In this document: positions 17,389 to 25,386 of the stretch, in pieces
Layout of the letters: every line of letters begins with the position of its first letter
Numbering within the stretch: the first letter of the stretch is position 1
Assembly (NCBI RefSeq): GCF_013409575.1
Contig: NZ_JACCCY010000003.1
Location: 328,501 to 392,500 of the forward strand
Reading direction: 5' to 3'
DNA length: 64,000 nt
Source: Macellibacteroides fermentans
GTDB lineage: Bacteria > Bacteroidota > Bacteroidia > Bacteroidales > Tannerellaceae
Program-made: the position numbers and the translations under genes
Notes under the pieces: generated by a model
Told to the model about the DNA's origin: nothing
Database searches by the model: none
What the model saw: only the letters and a program-made list of their open reading frames with translations

Positions 17389-17692
17389 CAACGAAGAAAA
17401 TGCTTAAGATAGATTGGTTTGCGGGTTAAATACAGGGAGGAAACACCTACTCTATAAGCGGGGAACTATAACAAGCAGGAGGCAGGCACATACAGCCCGT
17501 GGAGAGGAATGGTGACAAATGACAGATCCACGGCATCTGTCACCACCCATCTGTCATTGGCAAAAGCCGCACCAGTAAAGGGATTCGGACTAATTTATGA
17601 TAGATGACAGATCGTTTGGCAACAAATCCGTAACGGACAAAAAAAAGGAGATCCCCAACGGAGACCTCCTCTTCTATATTTAAATCAGAAGA
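17389..17692. other. Noncoding stretch between the IS and rpsA with TGACAGAT repeats
   Basis: This stretch starts with the right target duplication (17389-17398). It has four copies of an 8-bp motif in both orientations: TGACAGAT (17520-17527), ATCTGTCA (17535-17542), ATCTGTCA (17549-17556) and TGACAGAT (17605-17612). The outer arms AATGACAGAT (17518-17527) and ATCTGTCATT (17549-17558) can form a hairpin enclosing GGCATCTGTCAC. No coding frame is supported. It ends with the rpsA terminator. Confidence 0.6.
17644..17672 (-). terminator. Terminator of rpsA
   Basis: On the minus strand AGGAGGTC and GATCTCCT form a stem with one mismatch, followed by a run of eight T, about 25 bp after the rpsA stop codon. 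Confidence 0.75.
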
Positions 17693-19495
17693 TTACTTTC
17701 CAGAAAGTTTTTCTTTCAAAGCAGCAAGTTCTTCAATGTCGCCCAGTGTAGTTTTTTCTACAGAACCTGTTACAACCTGATTTCCTTCGTCTTCTTTCTT
17801 GTTACGCTTAGCAGCAGCTGGTTTCTTTTCGCCTGCAGCAGCTTCCTTCTTAGCACCCTTTTGCTCATCTTCGAAAATACGGCTGTGAGAAAGGATGATA
17901 CGTTTTGCTTCCTTGTTGAATTCGATTACTTTGAATTCCATCTTTTCTTCGGCAACAGCTTGTGAGCCATCTTCCTTTACAAGGTGTTTTGGAGTAGCAA
18001 AACCTTCAACTCCGTAAGGCAAAGATACTACAGCACCCTTATCCAATACTTCGATGATTGTTCCTTCGTGTACTGAACCAACTGTGAAGATTGTTTCAAA
18101 TACATCCCATGGATTTTCTTCCAATTGCTTGTGACCTAAGCTCAAACGACGGTTTTCCTTGTCGATTTCAAGAACCTGAACTTCGATTTCGGCACCAATC
18201 TGAGTGAATTCGCTTGGGTGTTTGATTTTCTTTGTCCAAGAAAGGTCAGAGATGTGGATCAAACCGTCTACACCTTCTTCGATTTCTACGAATACACCGA
18301 AGTTAGTGAAGTTACGAACCTTAGCAGCATGCTTAGAACCTACAGCGAAACGTGTTTCGATGTTTTCCCATGGATCAGACTTCAATTGTTTGATACCAAG
18401 AGACATCTTACGCTCGTCGCGATCCAAAGTAAGGATTACAGCTTCGATTTCGTCGCCTACCTTCATGAAATCCTGAGCGCTGCGCAGGTGCTGTGTCCAA
18501 GACATTTCAGAAACGTGGATCAAACCTTCTACACCTGGAGCGATTTCGATAAATGCACCGTAATCAGCCATAACAACTACTTTACCCTTCACTTTGTCGC
18601 CAACCTTCAGGTTTGCATCCAAAGCATCCCATGGATGCGGAGTAAGTTGCTTCAAGCCAAGAGCGATACGTTTCTTTTCGTCGTCGAAGTCAAGGATAAC
18701 AACGTTGATCTTTTCGTCCAATGTAACGATTTCTTCCGGATGTGATACACGGCCCCAAGAAAGGTCGGTGATGTGGATCAAGCCGTCAACGCCACCCAAG
18801 TCGATGAATACACCGTATGAAGTGATGTTTTTAACAGTACCTTCAAGTACCTGTCCTTTTTCAAGCTTAGAGATAATGTCTTTCTTCTGTTGTTCAAGTT
18901 CAGCTTCGATAAGAGCTTTGTGTGAAACAACCACGTTCTTGAATTCCTGATTGATCTTAACAATCTTGAATTCCATAGTCTTACCAACAAATACATCGTA
19001 GTCGCGGATAGGCTTCACGTCGATCTGAGAACCCGGCAAGAATGCTTCGATACCGAATACGTCTACGATCATACCACCCTTTGTACGACATTTGATAAAG
19101 CCCTTGATGATTTCGTCTTTCTCAAGCGCTTCGTTTACACGATCCCATGAACGGGTAGCGCGGGCCTTCTTGTGAGAAAGGATTAATTGTCCTTTTTTGT
19201 CTTCCTGACTTTCGATGTAAACTTCTACTTCGTCGCCTACCTTAAGTTCAGGATTGTAACGGAATTCTGCCATAGACACAACACCGTCTGATTTGAAACC
19301 AATGTTAACCACAACTTCACGTTTGTTTAACGAGGTTACAGTACCCATAACAACCTCTTTGTCCTTTACGGTGCTCAAAGATTCGTCATAAGTTTTTACA
19401 AGATCATCTTTACTTACATTACCGTAAGTTTCGCCTTGTTCGAATACATCCCAATCGAAATTGTCGACCGGAACAATGTTCTTCAAATTTTCCAT
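17693..19495 (-). CDS. rpsA: 30S ribosomal protein S1
   Basis: The 600-residue protein contains six consecutive S1 (OB-fold RNA-binding) domains; repeated GVFIDLGGVDGLIHITDLSW-type signatures mark them from about residue 45 to 530. It binds mRNA at the 30S subunit and aids initiation. The C-terminal tail (about 540-600) is a Lys/Ala/Glu-rich low-complexity region, usual for Bacteroidetes S1 proteins. A promoter (TTG 19594-19596, TAAATTTG 19567-19574) sits 72 bp upstream, so it is expressed independently of the sigma-factor genes before it. Terminator follows. Confidence 0.96.
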   Translation of the reverse strand: MENLKNIVPVDNFDWDVFEQGETYGNVSKDDLVKTYDESLSTVKDKEVVMGTVTSLNKREVVVNIGFKSDGVVSMAEFRYNPELKVGDEVEVYIESQEDKKGQLILSHKKARATRSWDRVNEALEKDEIIKGFIKCRTKGGMIVDVFGIEAFLPGSQIDVKPIRDYDVFVGKTMEFKIVKINQEFKNVVVSHKALIEAELEQQKKDIISKLEKGQVLEGTVKNITSYGVFIDLGGVDGLIHITDLSWGRVSHPEEIVTLDEKINVVILDFDDEKKRIALGLKQLTPHPWDALDANLKVGDKVKGKVVVMADYGAFIEIAPGVEGLIHVSEMSWTQHLRSAQDFMKVGDEIEAVILTLDRDERKMSLGIKQLKSDPWENIETRFAVGSKHAAKVRNFTNFGVFVEIEEGVDGLIHISDLSWTKKIKHPSEFTQIGAEIEVQVLEIDKENRRLSLGHKQLEENPWDVFETIFTVGSVHEGTIIEVLDKGAVVSLPYGVEGFATPKHLVKEDGSQAVAEEKMEFKVIEFNKEAKRIILSHSRIFEDEQKGAKKEAAAGEKKPAAAKRNKKEDEGNQVVTGSVEKTTLGDIEELAALKEKLSGK

Positions 19496-19566
19496 TCTTT
19501 AATTGTTACTACTGTTTGTTAATTAGTAAATTGGACATTATATTGTCATATCTCAAAAACTGGGTG

Positions 19567-19596
19567 CAAATTTAATCCTTTTTTTCTGATTAACAA
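19567..19596 (-). promoter_or_regulatory. rpsA promoter
   Basis: On the minus strand, TTG (19594-19596), a 19-bp spacer and TAAATTTG (19567-19574) match the Bacteroidetes consensus. The predicted 5' UTR is about 65 nt. Confidence 0.55.
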
Positions 19597-19597
19597 G

Positions 19598-19963
19598 CTA
19601 TTCCGATTCACTTTTTTGTTGTTTACGTCTAAATAAAACACGTAGTCTATAGTCGGCAAACAACAATAAAGCAACCAAAGCGGCAATGAAAAGATAGAAG
19701 ATGGTAACAGGCTGATCCGGCATGGTGATGCTTGGAAATACAATTTTGGTATACAACATACCCAACACAGCCAAAACAACCAGCACAAACGAGGCGGCAC
19801 AAACGGCTATCAATCCCAGCCGCTCCGCTCTTTTCCGTTTTTTGGCTGCCTCAGCAAATACCCGCCCCATCAGATCGGAACGAAACGAGGGCGATAAAGA
19901 ACCTTTGTCGAGTTGTTTGAAAAGGTTGTTTAACAGTTCGGTTTTATCGGAAGTTGTATTCAT
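19598..19963 (-). CDS. Small membrane protein partner of the ECF sigma factor, putative anti-sigma
   Basis: The 121-residue protein has a soluble, charged N-terminus of about 45 residues (NNLFKQLDKGSLSPSFRSDL) and two transmembrane segments (about 47-70 and 84-103), ending in an Arg/Lys/Gln-rich tail. It starts 3 bp after the sigma-factor stop codon, so they are cotranscribed. The position and the cytosolic-domain-plus-membrane layout suggest an anti-sigma factor, but no canonical zinc-containing ZAS motif or FecR domain is visible. The role is therefore inferred from context only. Confidence 0.7.
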   Translation of the reverse strand: MNTTSDKTELLNNLFKQLDKGSLSPSFRSDLMGRVFAEAAKKRKRAERLGLIAVCAASFVLVVLAVLGMLYTKIVFPSITMPDQPVTIFYLFIAALVALLLFADYRLRVLFRRKQQKSESE

Positions 19964-19966
19964 ACG

Positions 19967-20521
19967 TTAATCCTCCATTTCTTTTAATAACACAAATAAT
20001 TTTTTACGGACCCGGTGCATACGTGTTTTAACATTAGACAATGTAAGACCGCTGATAACCGAAATCTCGTCCATACTTTTCTCCTGCATATAGAACAAAA
20101 GTATGAGTGCACGCTCGTCGGCAGGTATTTTGCCGAGAGCTTTTTCAAGCCGTTCGATCTGCTCGTTGTTACGGATCAGTCCCAGGGATTCATTCACCTC
20201 GTCTTCCGATACATTGGAGAGCTGCTCCTCTTCGATGGCAAGGTACTCATATTTTGTCTTCCTTGTATAAGATACCGCCGTATTGTAAGCAATACGGTAG
20301 ATCCAGGTCGAAAAGCTGCAATCCCCCTTGAACGACTTCAACGATTGGAATACTTTAACAAATACATCCTGCGTAAGCTCCTCCGCATCTTCCCTGTTAT
20401 GCACCACCCTATAGATAAGAGCATGCACCTGGTTACTGTATTTATCCAGCAAACAGACAAAGCAGGATGTATCTCCGGAAAGGACACGTTGGATGTAATA
20501 TGTATCTGTATATAGTTCCAT
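19967..20521 (-). CDS. ECF-type RNA polymerase sigma factor
   Basis: A 184-residue sigma-70 family protein with only regions 2 and 4. Region 2 (about 10-85) includes NREDAEELTQDVFVKVFQSL and FSTWIYRIAYNTAVSYTR; region 4 (about 125-178) ends in the helix-turn-helix SMDEISVISGLTLSNVKTRM. It is followed 3 bp later by a small membrane protein likely to control it. Its own start codon lies only 10 bp downstream of a GTAACC-N15-CGTC promoter-like element that has a mirrored copy driving the divergent DUF6249 gene, suggesting autoregulation. The stimulus is unknown. Confidence 0.92.
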   Translation of the reverse strand: MELYTDTYYIQRVLSGDTSCFVCLLDKYSNQVHALIYRVVHNREDAEELTQDVFVKVFQSLKSFKGDCSFSTWIYRIAYNTAVSYTRKTKYEYLAIEEEQLSNVSEDEVNESLGLIRNNEQIERLEKALGKIPADERALILLFYMQEKSMDEISVISGLTLSNVKTRMHRVRKKLFVLLKEMED

Positions 20522-20531
20522 CTATAATCTG

Positions 20532-20556
20532 GACGCAAGTTACATCGTTTGGTTAC
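20532..20556 (-). promoter_or_regulatory. Candidate autoregulated ECF promoter of the sigma gene
   Basis: On the minus strand, GTAACC (20551-20556) and CGTC (20532-20535) are separated by 15 bp, the layout of many ECF promoters (AAC-type -35, CGTC-type -10). The CGTC lies 10 bp from the ATG at 20521, implying an almost leaderless transcript. Confidence 0.55.
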
Positions 20557-20613
20557 ACGGATACAGAAAAATTGTAAAAATAAAAAAAGTTTTTAGTATT
20601 GAGGTGTCCGGTT

Positions 20614-20638
20614 GTAACCTTCGGGAAGCAGGTGCGTC
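20614..20638 (+). promoter_or_regulatory. Candidate ECF promoter of the DUF6249 gene
   Basis: On the plus strand, GTAACC (20614-20619) and CGTC (20635-20638) are separated by exactly 15 bp, the same pair and spacing as on the opposite strand at 20532-20556. The predicted 5' UTR is about 40 nt. Confidence 0.55.
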
Positions 20639-20683
20639 AAATAAGGCAAAGGATTAAAACAAATCAATTAAAACAGTACAACT

Positions 20684-21091
20684 ATGTTAGACTTTATTAT
20701 GGTGCCAACAGTAATGGCAATTATCTGCGCCGGAATATACGGCTTGTTCGAACTCTTTGTAAGACGAAACGAACGTATGGCGATTATCGAAAAGATTGGC
20801 GACAAGCTGGATGCTTCGGCTTTTGAAGGTAAACTGGGTCTGCCCAGCTATACCAAGAAGTATTCATTCTCAAGCCTGAAGGCCGGACTGCTTTTGGCGG
20901 GAATCGGACTGGGTCTGCTGGTGGGCTTCCTGATCAACATCAACGCCTTACCTTACAACCAATTCGGAAACGACTGGAACATGCGCGAAGTTTCGGGCAT
21001 TGTATACGGTGCATCGGTTTTGTTCTTTGGAGGTCTGGGACTGATTCTTTCTTTCATTATTGAGATTTCCATGTCTAAAAAGAAAGACTAA
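20684..21091 (+). CDS. DUF6249 family membrane protein
   Basis: A 135-residue protein with three hydrophobic segments: about 2-24 at the N-terminus, 66-88 (AGLLLAGIGLGLLVGFLINI) and 106-127. A soluble loop lies between the first two (RRNERMAIIEKIGDKLDASA). It fits the DUF6249 family often encoded next to ECF sigma factors in Bacteroidetes. It is transcribed divergently from the sigma gene behind a matching promoter element, so it is a likely target of that sigma factor. No enzymatic motif is seen. Confidence 0.8.
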   Translation: MLDFIMVPTVMAIICAGIYGLFELFVRRNERMAIIEKIGDKLDASAFEGKLGLPSYTKKYSFSSLKAGLLLAGIGLGLLVGFLININALPYNQFGNDWNMREVSGIVYGASVLFFGGLGLILSFIIEISMSKKKD

Positions 21092-21127
21092 ACGGTAAAG
21101 AAATGTGTGTTTAACGTTTATGATGCG

Positions 21128-21205
21128 GGCAGGATAAGAGGAGTCCTGCCGGCGAAAAGCTAAACAGGCAACCAAGGGTAGAAAACTACTCAGGCTGCCT
21201 GTTTT
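21128..21205. terminator. Hairpins between DUF6249 and prfC, likely bidirectional terminator
   Basis: AAACAGGCA (21162-21170) pairs with TGCCTGTTT (21196-21204), with an inner GTAG/CTAC stem, followed by T on the plus strand and preceded by A for the minus strand. A second small hairpin GGCAGGA/TCCTGCC lies at 21128-21150. The genes on either side are convergent. Confidence 0.6.
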
Positions 21206-21234
21206 GATCATATAATCACGTCAAACAATTTCGA

Positions 21235-22815
21235 TCAGAACTCGGACGTAAAATGGAACTTGATTTGCGGAAAATCATTCTGCGCCATCATAAGCACATA
21301 CCCCGAATCGGCCAGAAATACATCTCTGCCTTCGCGGTCTACAGCCATATATTGAACCTTTCTTTTCTTGAAATTCTCAAGTACCTGGGCATTGTCGCTT
21401 TCTATCCAACAGGCTTTGTAAAGACTGATCGGATCCCAACGGCACTGCGCTCCGTATTCGTGAAGCAGACGGTATTGAATAACTTCAAACTGAAGCTGGC
21501 CAACGGTTCCGATAATCTTACGGCCGTTAAACTGATTTATAAACAGCTGGGCAACGCCTTCGTCCATAAGCTGGTCGATTCCCTTATTCAACTGCTTGGT
21601 CTTCATCGGATCATCGTTCTCGATGTATTTGAACATCTCGGGTGAGAAGCTGGGTAACCCTTTGAAATGAAGGTCTTCGCCGGCTGTAAGGCTATCGCCT
21701 ATCTTAAAGTTTCCGGTATCGGGTAAACCTACGATATCTCCGGCAAACGCCTCATCCAATACCTCTTTCTTCTGAGCCATGAAGGCTGTGGGACTGCTGA
21801 AGCGCATCATCTTTCCGTGGCGGATGTGTTTGTAGTTGGCATTACGCTCGAAACGGCCCGAACAGACTTTCACAAAGGCGATACAACTGCGGTGGTTCGG
21901 ATCCATATTGGCATGTATCTTGAAAACGAATCCTGAAAAGGTATCCTCTTCCGGCTCCACTTTACGTTCGATTGCCTGTACCGGACGAGGGGAGGGAGCG
22001 ATGCGGACAAAGCAGTCGAGCAACTCTTTTACCCCAAAGTTATTGAGTGCCGAACCAAAGAACACCGGGGCAACATCTCCGGCCAGGTAGGTGTTTACAT
22101 CAAACTCGGGATATACCCCTTCAATCAGTTCGATGTCGCTACGCAATTTGACAGCCAGAGGTGCTCCGATATGGTTTTCCAGTTCGGGGCTGTTGATATC
22201 CTTAAATTCAATATTTTCTGTTACGAACTGCTTACTAGGTGTATACAGGTTCAGCTTTTCTTCAAAAATATTGTACACACCCTTAAAGCGTTGCCCCATA
22301 TCGATGGGCCAGCTGAGGGGACGTACATTGATCTGAAGCTCCTCTTCGATCTCGTCCAGCAAATCGAAGGGATCCTTTCCGTCGCGGTCCAGCTTGTTTA
22401 CAAAAACAATAACCGGTGTTTTACGCATACGGCATACCTCCATCAGTTTTCGGGTCTGAGCCTCCACCCCTTTGGCGATGTCGACCACTATAATAACACT
22501 ATCCACCGCCGTAAGGGTACGGAATGTATCTTCGGCAAAGTCCTGGTGACCAGGAGTATCGAGAATGTTGATTTTATAGTCGTCGTAATTGAATCCCATC
22601 ACGGAAGTAGCAACCGAGATTCCACGTTGCTTTTCAATCTCCATCCAGTCGGATGTAGCGGTTTTCTTGATCTTGTTTGATTTTACCGCACCGGCCACGT
22701 GAATAGCTCCCCCAAAAAGCAGAAGCTTTTCGGTAAGGGTTGTCTTTCCGGCATCCGGGTGACTGATAATAGCAAACGTTCTTCTCTTTCTGATCTCTTC
22801 TGAAAACTGACTCAT
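21235..22815 (-). CDS. prfC: Peptide chain release factor 3
   Basis: The 526-residue translational GTPase shows G1 [10 protein letters not shown] near residue 20, G3 DTPGHQDF and G4 NKLDRDG, and the length and C-terminal domain match RF3. RF3 uses GTP to remove RF1/RF2 from the ribosome after termination. It begins 24 bp after rfbD ends and is the last gene of the operon starting at 25215. Confidence 0.96.
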   Translation of the reverse strand: MSQFSEEIRKRRTFAIISHPDAGKTTLTEKLLLFGGAIHVAGAVKSNKIKKTATSDWMEIEKQRGISVATSVMGFNYDDYKINILDTPGHQDFAEDTFRTLTAVDSVIIVVDIAKGVEAQTRKLMEVCRMRKTPVIVFVNKLDRDGKDPFDLLDEIEEELQINVRPLSWPIDMGQRFKGVYNIFEEKLNLYTPSKQFVTENIEFKDINSPELENHIGAPLAVKLRSDIELIEGVYPEFDVNTYLAGDVAPVFFGSALNNFGVKELLDCFVRIAPSPRPVQAIERKVEPEEDTFSGFVFKIHANMDPNHRSCIAFVKVCSGRFERNANYKHIRHGKMMRFSSPTAFMAQKKEVLDEAFAGDIVGLPDTGNFKIGDSLTAGEDLHFKGLPSFSPEMFKYIENDDPMKTKQLNKGIDQLMDEGVAQLFINQFNGRKIIGTVGQLQFEVIQYRLLHEYGAQCRWDPISLYKACWIESDNAQVLENFKKRKVQYMAVDREGRDVFLADSGYVLMMAQNDFPQIKFHFTSEF

Positions 22816-22839
22816 TTCTATATAATATAATGTATATAC

Positions 22840-23715
22840 TTAATTTGATGCGGCTAATCTTTCCAGACAGTTCCGCAGACTGGTTTCCCAATGGGGAATT
22901 TCCAGCTGATAGACATCTTTGATCTTGCTCTTGTCCAATACACTGTAGTGTGGACGGCGGGCCTTGGTTGGATACGAATCCGAGCCCACAGGCAACACCT
23001 TGCAGTCCGTTATCCCGGCCAGCTGATGTATCTTTACCGTAAAATCGTACCAGCTGCATACGCCTTCGTTGGAGTAATGATATACTCCGGCCAGGAAGCT
23101 CCCTTTTTCTGCATTTTCAATCACCGAAAGCATCGCTGCAGCCAGATCGGCGGCATAGGTTGGCGTACCTACCTGGTCGAACACCACCGTGAGCTTCTCC
23201 TTTTCTTTACCCAGACGAAGCATCGTTTTCACGAAATTATTGCCGAAAGGTGAATAAAGCCATGCCGTACGTATTACCACAGAGTCTTTGCATACGGCCA
23301 GAAGCGCCTCTTCGCCGGCCAGTTTCGAGCGGCCATAGGCAGAAACCGGACAGGTCTGATCGTTTTCGCGGTAAGGCTTGCAGGAGGTGCCGTCAAACAC
23401 ATAGTCGGTCGACACATGAATTACCTTCGCTCCCACCCGGGCGGCTGCTTCACCAAGATTTGCCACAGCATCGCGGTTGATCCGGTCGCACAAGGCACTG
23501 TTATCTTCTGCGGCATCCACTGCGGTATATGCTGCACAATTTAATACATAATCTATCTTGTTGGATACCATGTAAGCCTTTACAGATTCTTTATCACAGA
23601 TATCCAAGGTATCTACATCGGTAAAGAAAAAGATAAATTGCGGATGGAGCTGAGCCAGTAGTCTCACTTCGTTGCCCAACTGACCGTTGGCTCCTGTAAC
23701 CAATATGTTTTTCAT
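22840..23715 (-). CDS. rfbD: dTDP-4-dehydrorhamnose reductase
   Basis: The start is the ATG at 23715 (MKNILVTGANGQLG), giving 291 residues; the six upstream codons begin with a TTG and are unlikely. The NAD(P)-binding motif is TGANGQLG, and the extended-SDR active site is Tyr-x3-Lys in SAYGRSKLAGEE. RfbD reduces dTDP-4-keto-L-rhamnose to dTDP-L-rhamnose for surface polysaccharides. Other rfb genes are not in the window. Neighbours DUF4924 and prfC are 27 and 24 bp away on the same strand. Confidence 0.93.
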   Translation of the reverse strand: MKNILVTGANGQLGNEVRLLAQLHPQFIFFFTDVDTLDICDKESVKAYMVSNKIDYVLNCAAYTAVDAAEDNSALCDRINRDAVANLGEAAARVGAKVIHVSTDYVFDGTSCKPYRENDQTCPVSAYGRSKLAGEEALLAVCKDSVVIRTAWLYSPFGNNFVKTMLRLGKEKEKLTVVFDQVGTPTYAADLAAAMLSVIENAEKGSFLAGVYHYSNEGVCSWYDFTVKIHQLAGITDCKVLPVGSDSYPTKARRPHYSVLDKSKIKDVYQLEIPHWETSLRNCLERLAASN

Positions 23716-23742
23716 ACGATTCGTTTTTAACAAGGATGTTTC

Positions 23743-24291
23743 TTATTCCTCTATTTCTAATTTCCCCTCCTTCTCCATACGATACTTCTCGGATAAGATA
23801 CCCAGAAAACTGCTGATCTGCTTAATGGCCTCCATCGTCTGGTCGCTTACCGGCTTTTGCTGCATTTTCAGCAGGATGTAACCGTAAATAGCCGAAAAGC
23901 AGGTCTCCAGTTCGGGTATATTAGTCTGTCCCGATTTACTCCTCAGCTCCACAATATAAGGCAATGTCTTGTAATAGGCTGCACCGTATATCATCTCTTT
24001 GGGCGATCTCAATAACCGCAGATGAAGATCTGTAAGCGTTATGATCACATTCTTATTTAATTGGATATGTCCCTCTTCCTTTACCCCTTCGGTAAGCATC
24101 ATCTGGATCAGCTCTTCATACCAGCGGGCAATCTCCTCTTTCACCTCTGCCGGCTGATCATACCGTTCCACCACCTGTTTACGGATGGCTTCCAGATCAA
24201 AATGGTTGGCACGGATCAGGTCTTCAACCTGCCACATATACAGCAGATACTCTGCTATATTTTCTTTCCGTTTCTGATTCGCTACAATCAT
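23743..24291 (-). CDS. DUF4924 family protein
   Basis: The 182-residue all-helical protein has no signal or membrane segment and fits the DUF4924 family (N-terminal KRKENIAEYLLYMWQVEDLI, central LRLLRSPKEMIYGAAYYKTL). The function is unknown. It begins 3 bp after the stop of the Mur-ligase-like gene, so the two are very probably coupled, and it precedes rfbD by 27 bp. Confidence 0.8.
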   Translation of the reverse strand: MIVANQKRKENIAEYLLYMWQVEDLIRANHFDLEAIRKQVVERYDQPAEVKEEIARWYEELIQMMLTEGVKEEGHIQLNKNVIITLTDLHLRLLRSPKEMIYGAAYYKTLPYIVELRSKSGQTNIPELETCFSAIYGYILLKMQQKPVSDQTMEAIKQISSFLGILSEKYRMEKEGKLEIEE

Positions 24292-24294
24292 AGG

Positions 24295-25215
24295 CTATAA
24301 TGATAAACTATATTCTGAAATTGCTTGATAAAAATCGGAATCTTTCACCCCGAGGTGACGACAAACAAGCCGTGCCGCACTCATATTTTCTAAAAAGAAA
24401 CGATCCGGGATACGTACCGGGTAATTCCCATACCGGGTAATAAGTTGCATTGTTCCCTCTGTTTCTTCCGCCACATGGCGTTCGTAAGCAATGGCTGTGA
24501 TATCTTCGCGTACATGCTGAGCAAGCTCCGAAACAACCTGATCTTCTCCAAAAAAGATTAGTTTACCTTCCCGTTCGATGGATAATGTGAACCTTTTATA
24601 GGTATCCAGGTAGGCTTCGGGTGTAGCATGATCGGGCGTTGCTTTCCACTGAATATTTGAAAGGACTGCAATATGAGGTCTGTAAAACTCCAGCTGAAAA
24701 CGTTTCTCGAGTGCGGATGTAGCATGTTCGTCCCCTTCGATCAGGGCAATACGAGCCTGATAACTCAGCCCGATTCTGCTGGGTAGCAACGATATTTCAC
24801 TACTTAATGCATAATCAAACGCAAGTTTCTGCCTTTTCAGAGCATAGATAATCATCGAGATGATCGATTTCTTACCTCGGCTTCCGGCTACTACAACCCG
24901 GGTCTTCTCTCTCGTTCGCTGATAAATAAATTCAGGGATAGATTGGATGAGAAGGCCAAGTTCCTTTGCCTTTTGTAATTCGGGGTTGTCTTGCTTTACG
25001 CCTGCCCCCAAAACGACAAAATGGATATCTTTTGTAAGAGTTGAAGGAAACCATCCGTCACCGGCACAAACAATGCCGGCACTACGCAACCGAAGCCGAT
25101 CGGCTTCGGACACGTCTTTCCCTGAAGCAGTAACCTCGTATCCCTTCTCTCTGATAGCAAGAGCCAAATCAAGAACAATAGGTTCTGTAACAGAGATTAA
25201 ATGAACTTTTCGCAT
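24295..25215 (-). CDS. Mpl/MurC-like Mur ligase fragment lacking the C-terminal domain
   Basis: The 306-residue protein has a Mur-ligase N-terminal domain (about 1-95) and a central ATP-binding domain (about 100-300). Similarity to Mpl, which reattaches recycled tripeptide to UDP-MurNAc, shows in EGDEHATSALEKRF and YRPHIAVLSNIQ. Mpl and MurC are about 450 residues; here the whole C-terminal (amino-acid-binding/lid) domain is missing with a normal stop. The P-loop reads GSRGKKS instead of the usual GTHGKTT, so the Thr next to the Lys is replaced. It may be a non-ligase sensor or a degenerate paralogue. It heads the operon with DUF4924, rfbD and prfC, behind a good promoter. Confidence 0.75.
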   Translation of the reverse strand: MRKVHLISVTEPIVLDLALAIREKGYEVTASGKDVSEADRLRLRSAGIVCAGDGWFPSTLTKDIHFVVLGAGVKQDNPELQKAKELGLLIQSIPEFIYQRTREKTRVVVAGSRGKKSIISMIIYALKRQKLAFDYALSSEISLLPSRIGLSYQARIALIEGDEHATSALEKRFQLEFYRPHIAVLSNIQWKATPDHATPEAYLDTYKRFTLSIEREGKLIFFGEDQVVSELAQHVREDITAIAYERHVAEETEGTMQLITRYGNYPVRIPDRFFLENMSAARLVCRHLGVKDSDFYQAISEYSLSL

Positions 25216-25231
25216 TTCTCAGATTTTGCTG

Positions 25232-25262
25232 CAAAAGTACGATTAAATAGCGAAGAAGGCAA
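25232..25262 (-). promoter_or_regulatory. Promoter of the Mpl-like/DUF4924/rfbD/prfC operon
   Basis: On the minus strand, TTG (25260-25262), a 20-bp spacer and TACTTTTG (25232-25239) match the consensus, 16 bp before the start codon. A 9-bp inverted repeat ATAGCGAAG (25247-25255)/CTTCGCTAT (25290-25298) overlaps the spacer and could be an operator. Confidence 0.55.
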
Positions 25263-25313
25263 CCCATGGAGTCGCTTTTTAATAAAAAGCTTCGCTATCC
25301 TTTTAAACTTCCC

Positions 25314-25321
25314 TATATTTA
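25314..25321 (+). promoter_or_regulatory. Possible -7 element for the MBL-fold gene
   Basis: TATATTTA resembles TAnnTTTG and lies 65 bp before the start at 25387. No clear -33 element is seen. Confidence 0.3.
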
Positions 25322-25386
25322 CAGGTCAAAGCCGCTTCGATTAAAGAGGGGGCATATAAGGATCATCTCAAATCATCTGAAGTTGT

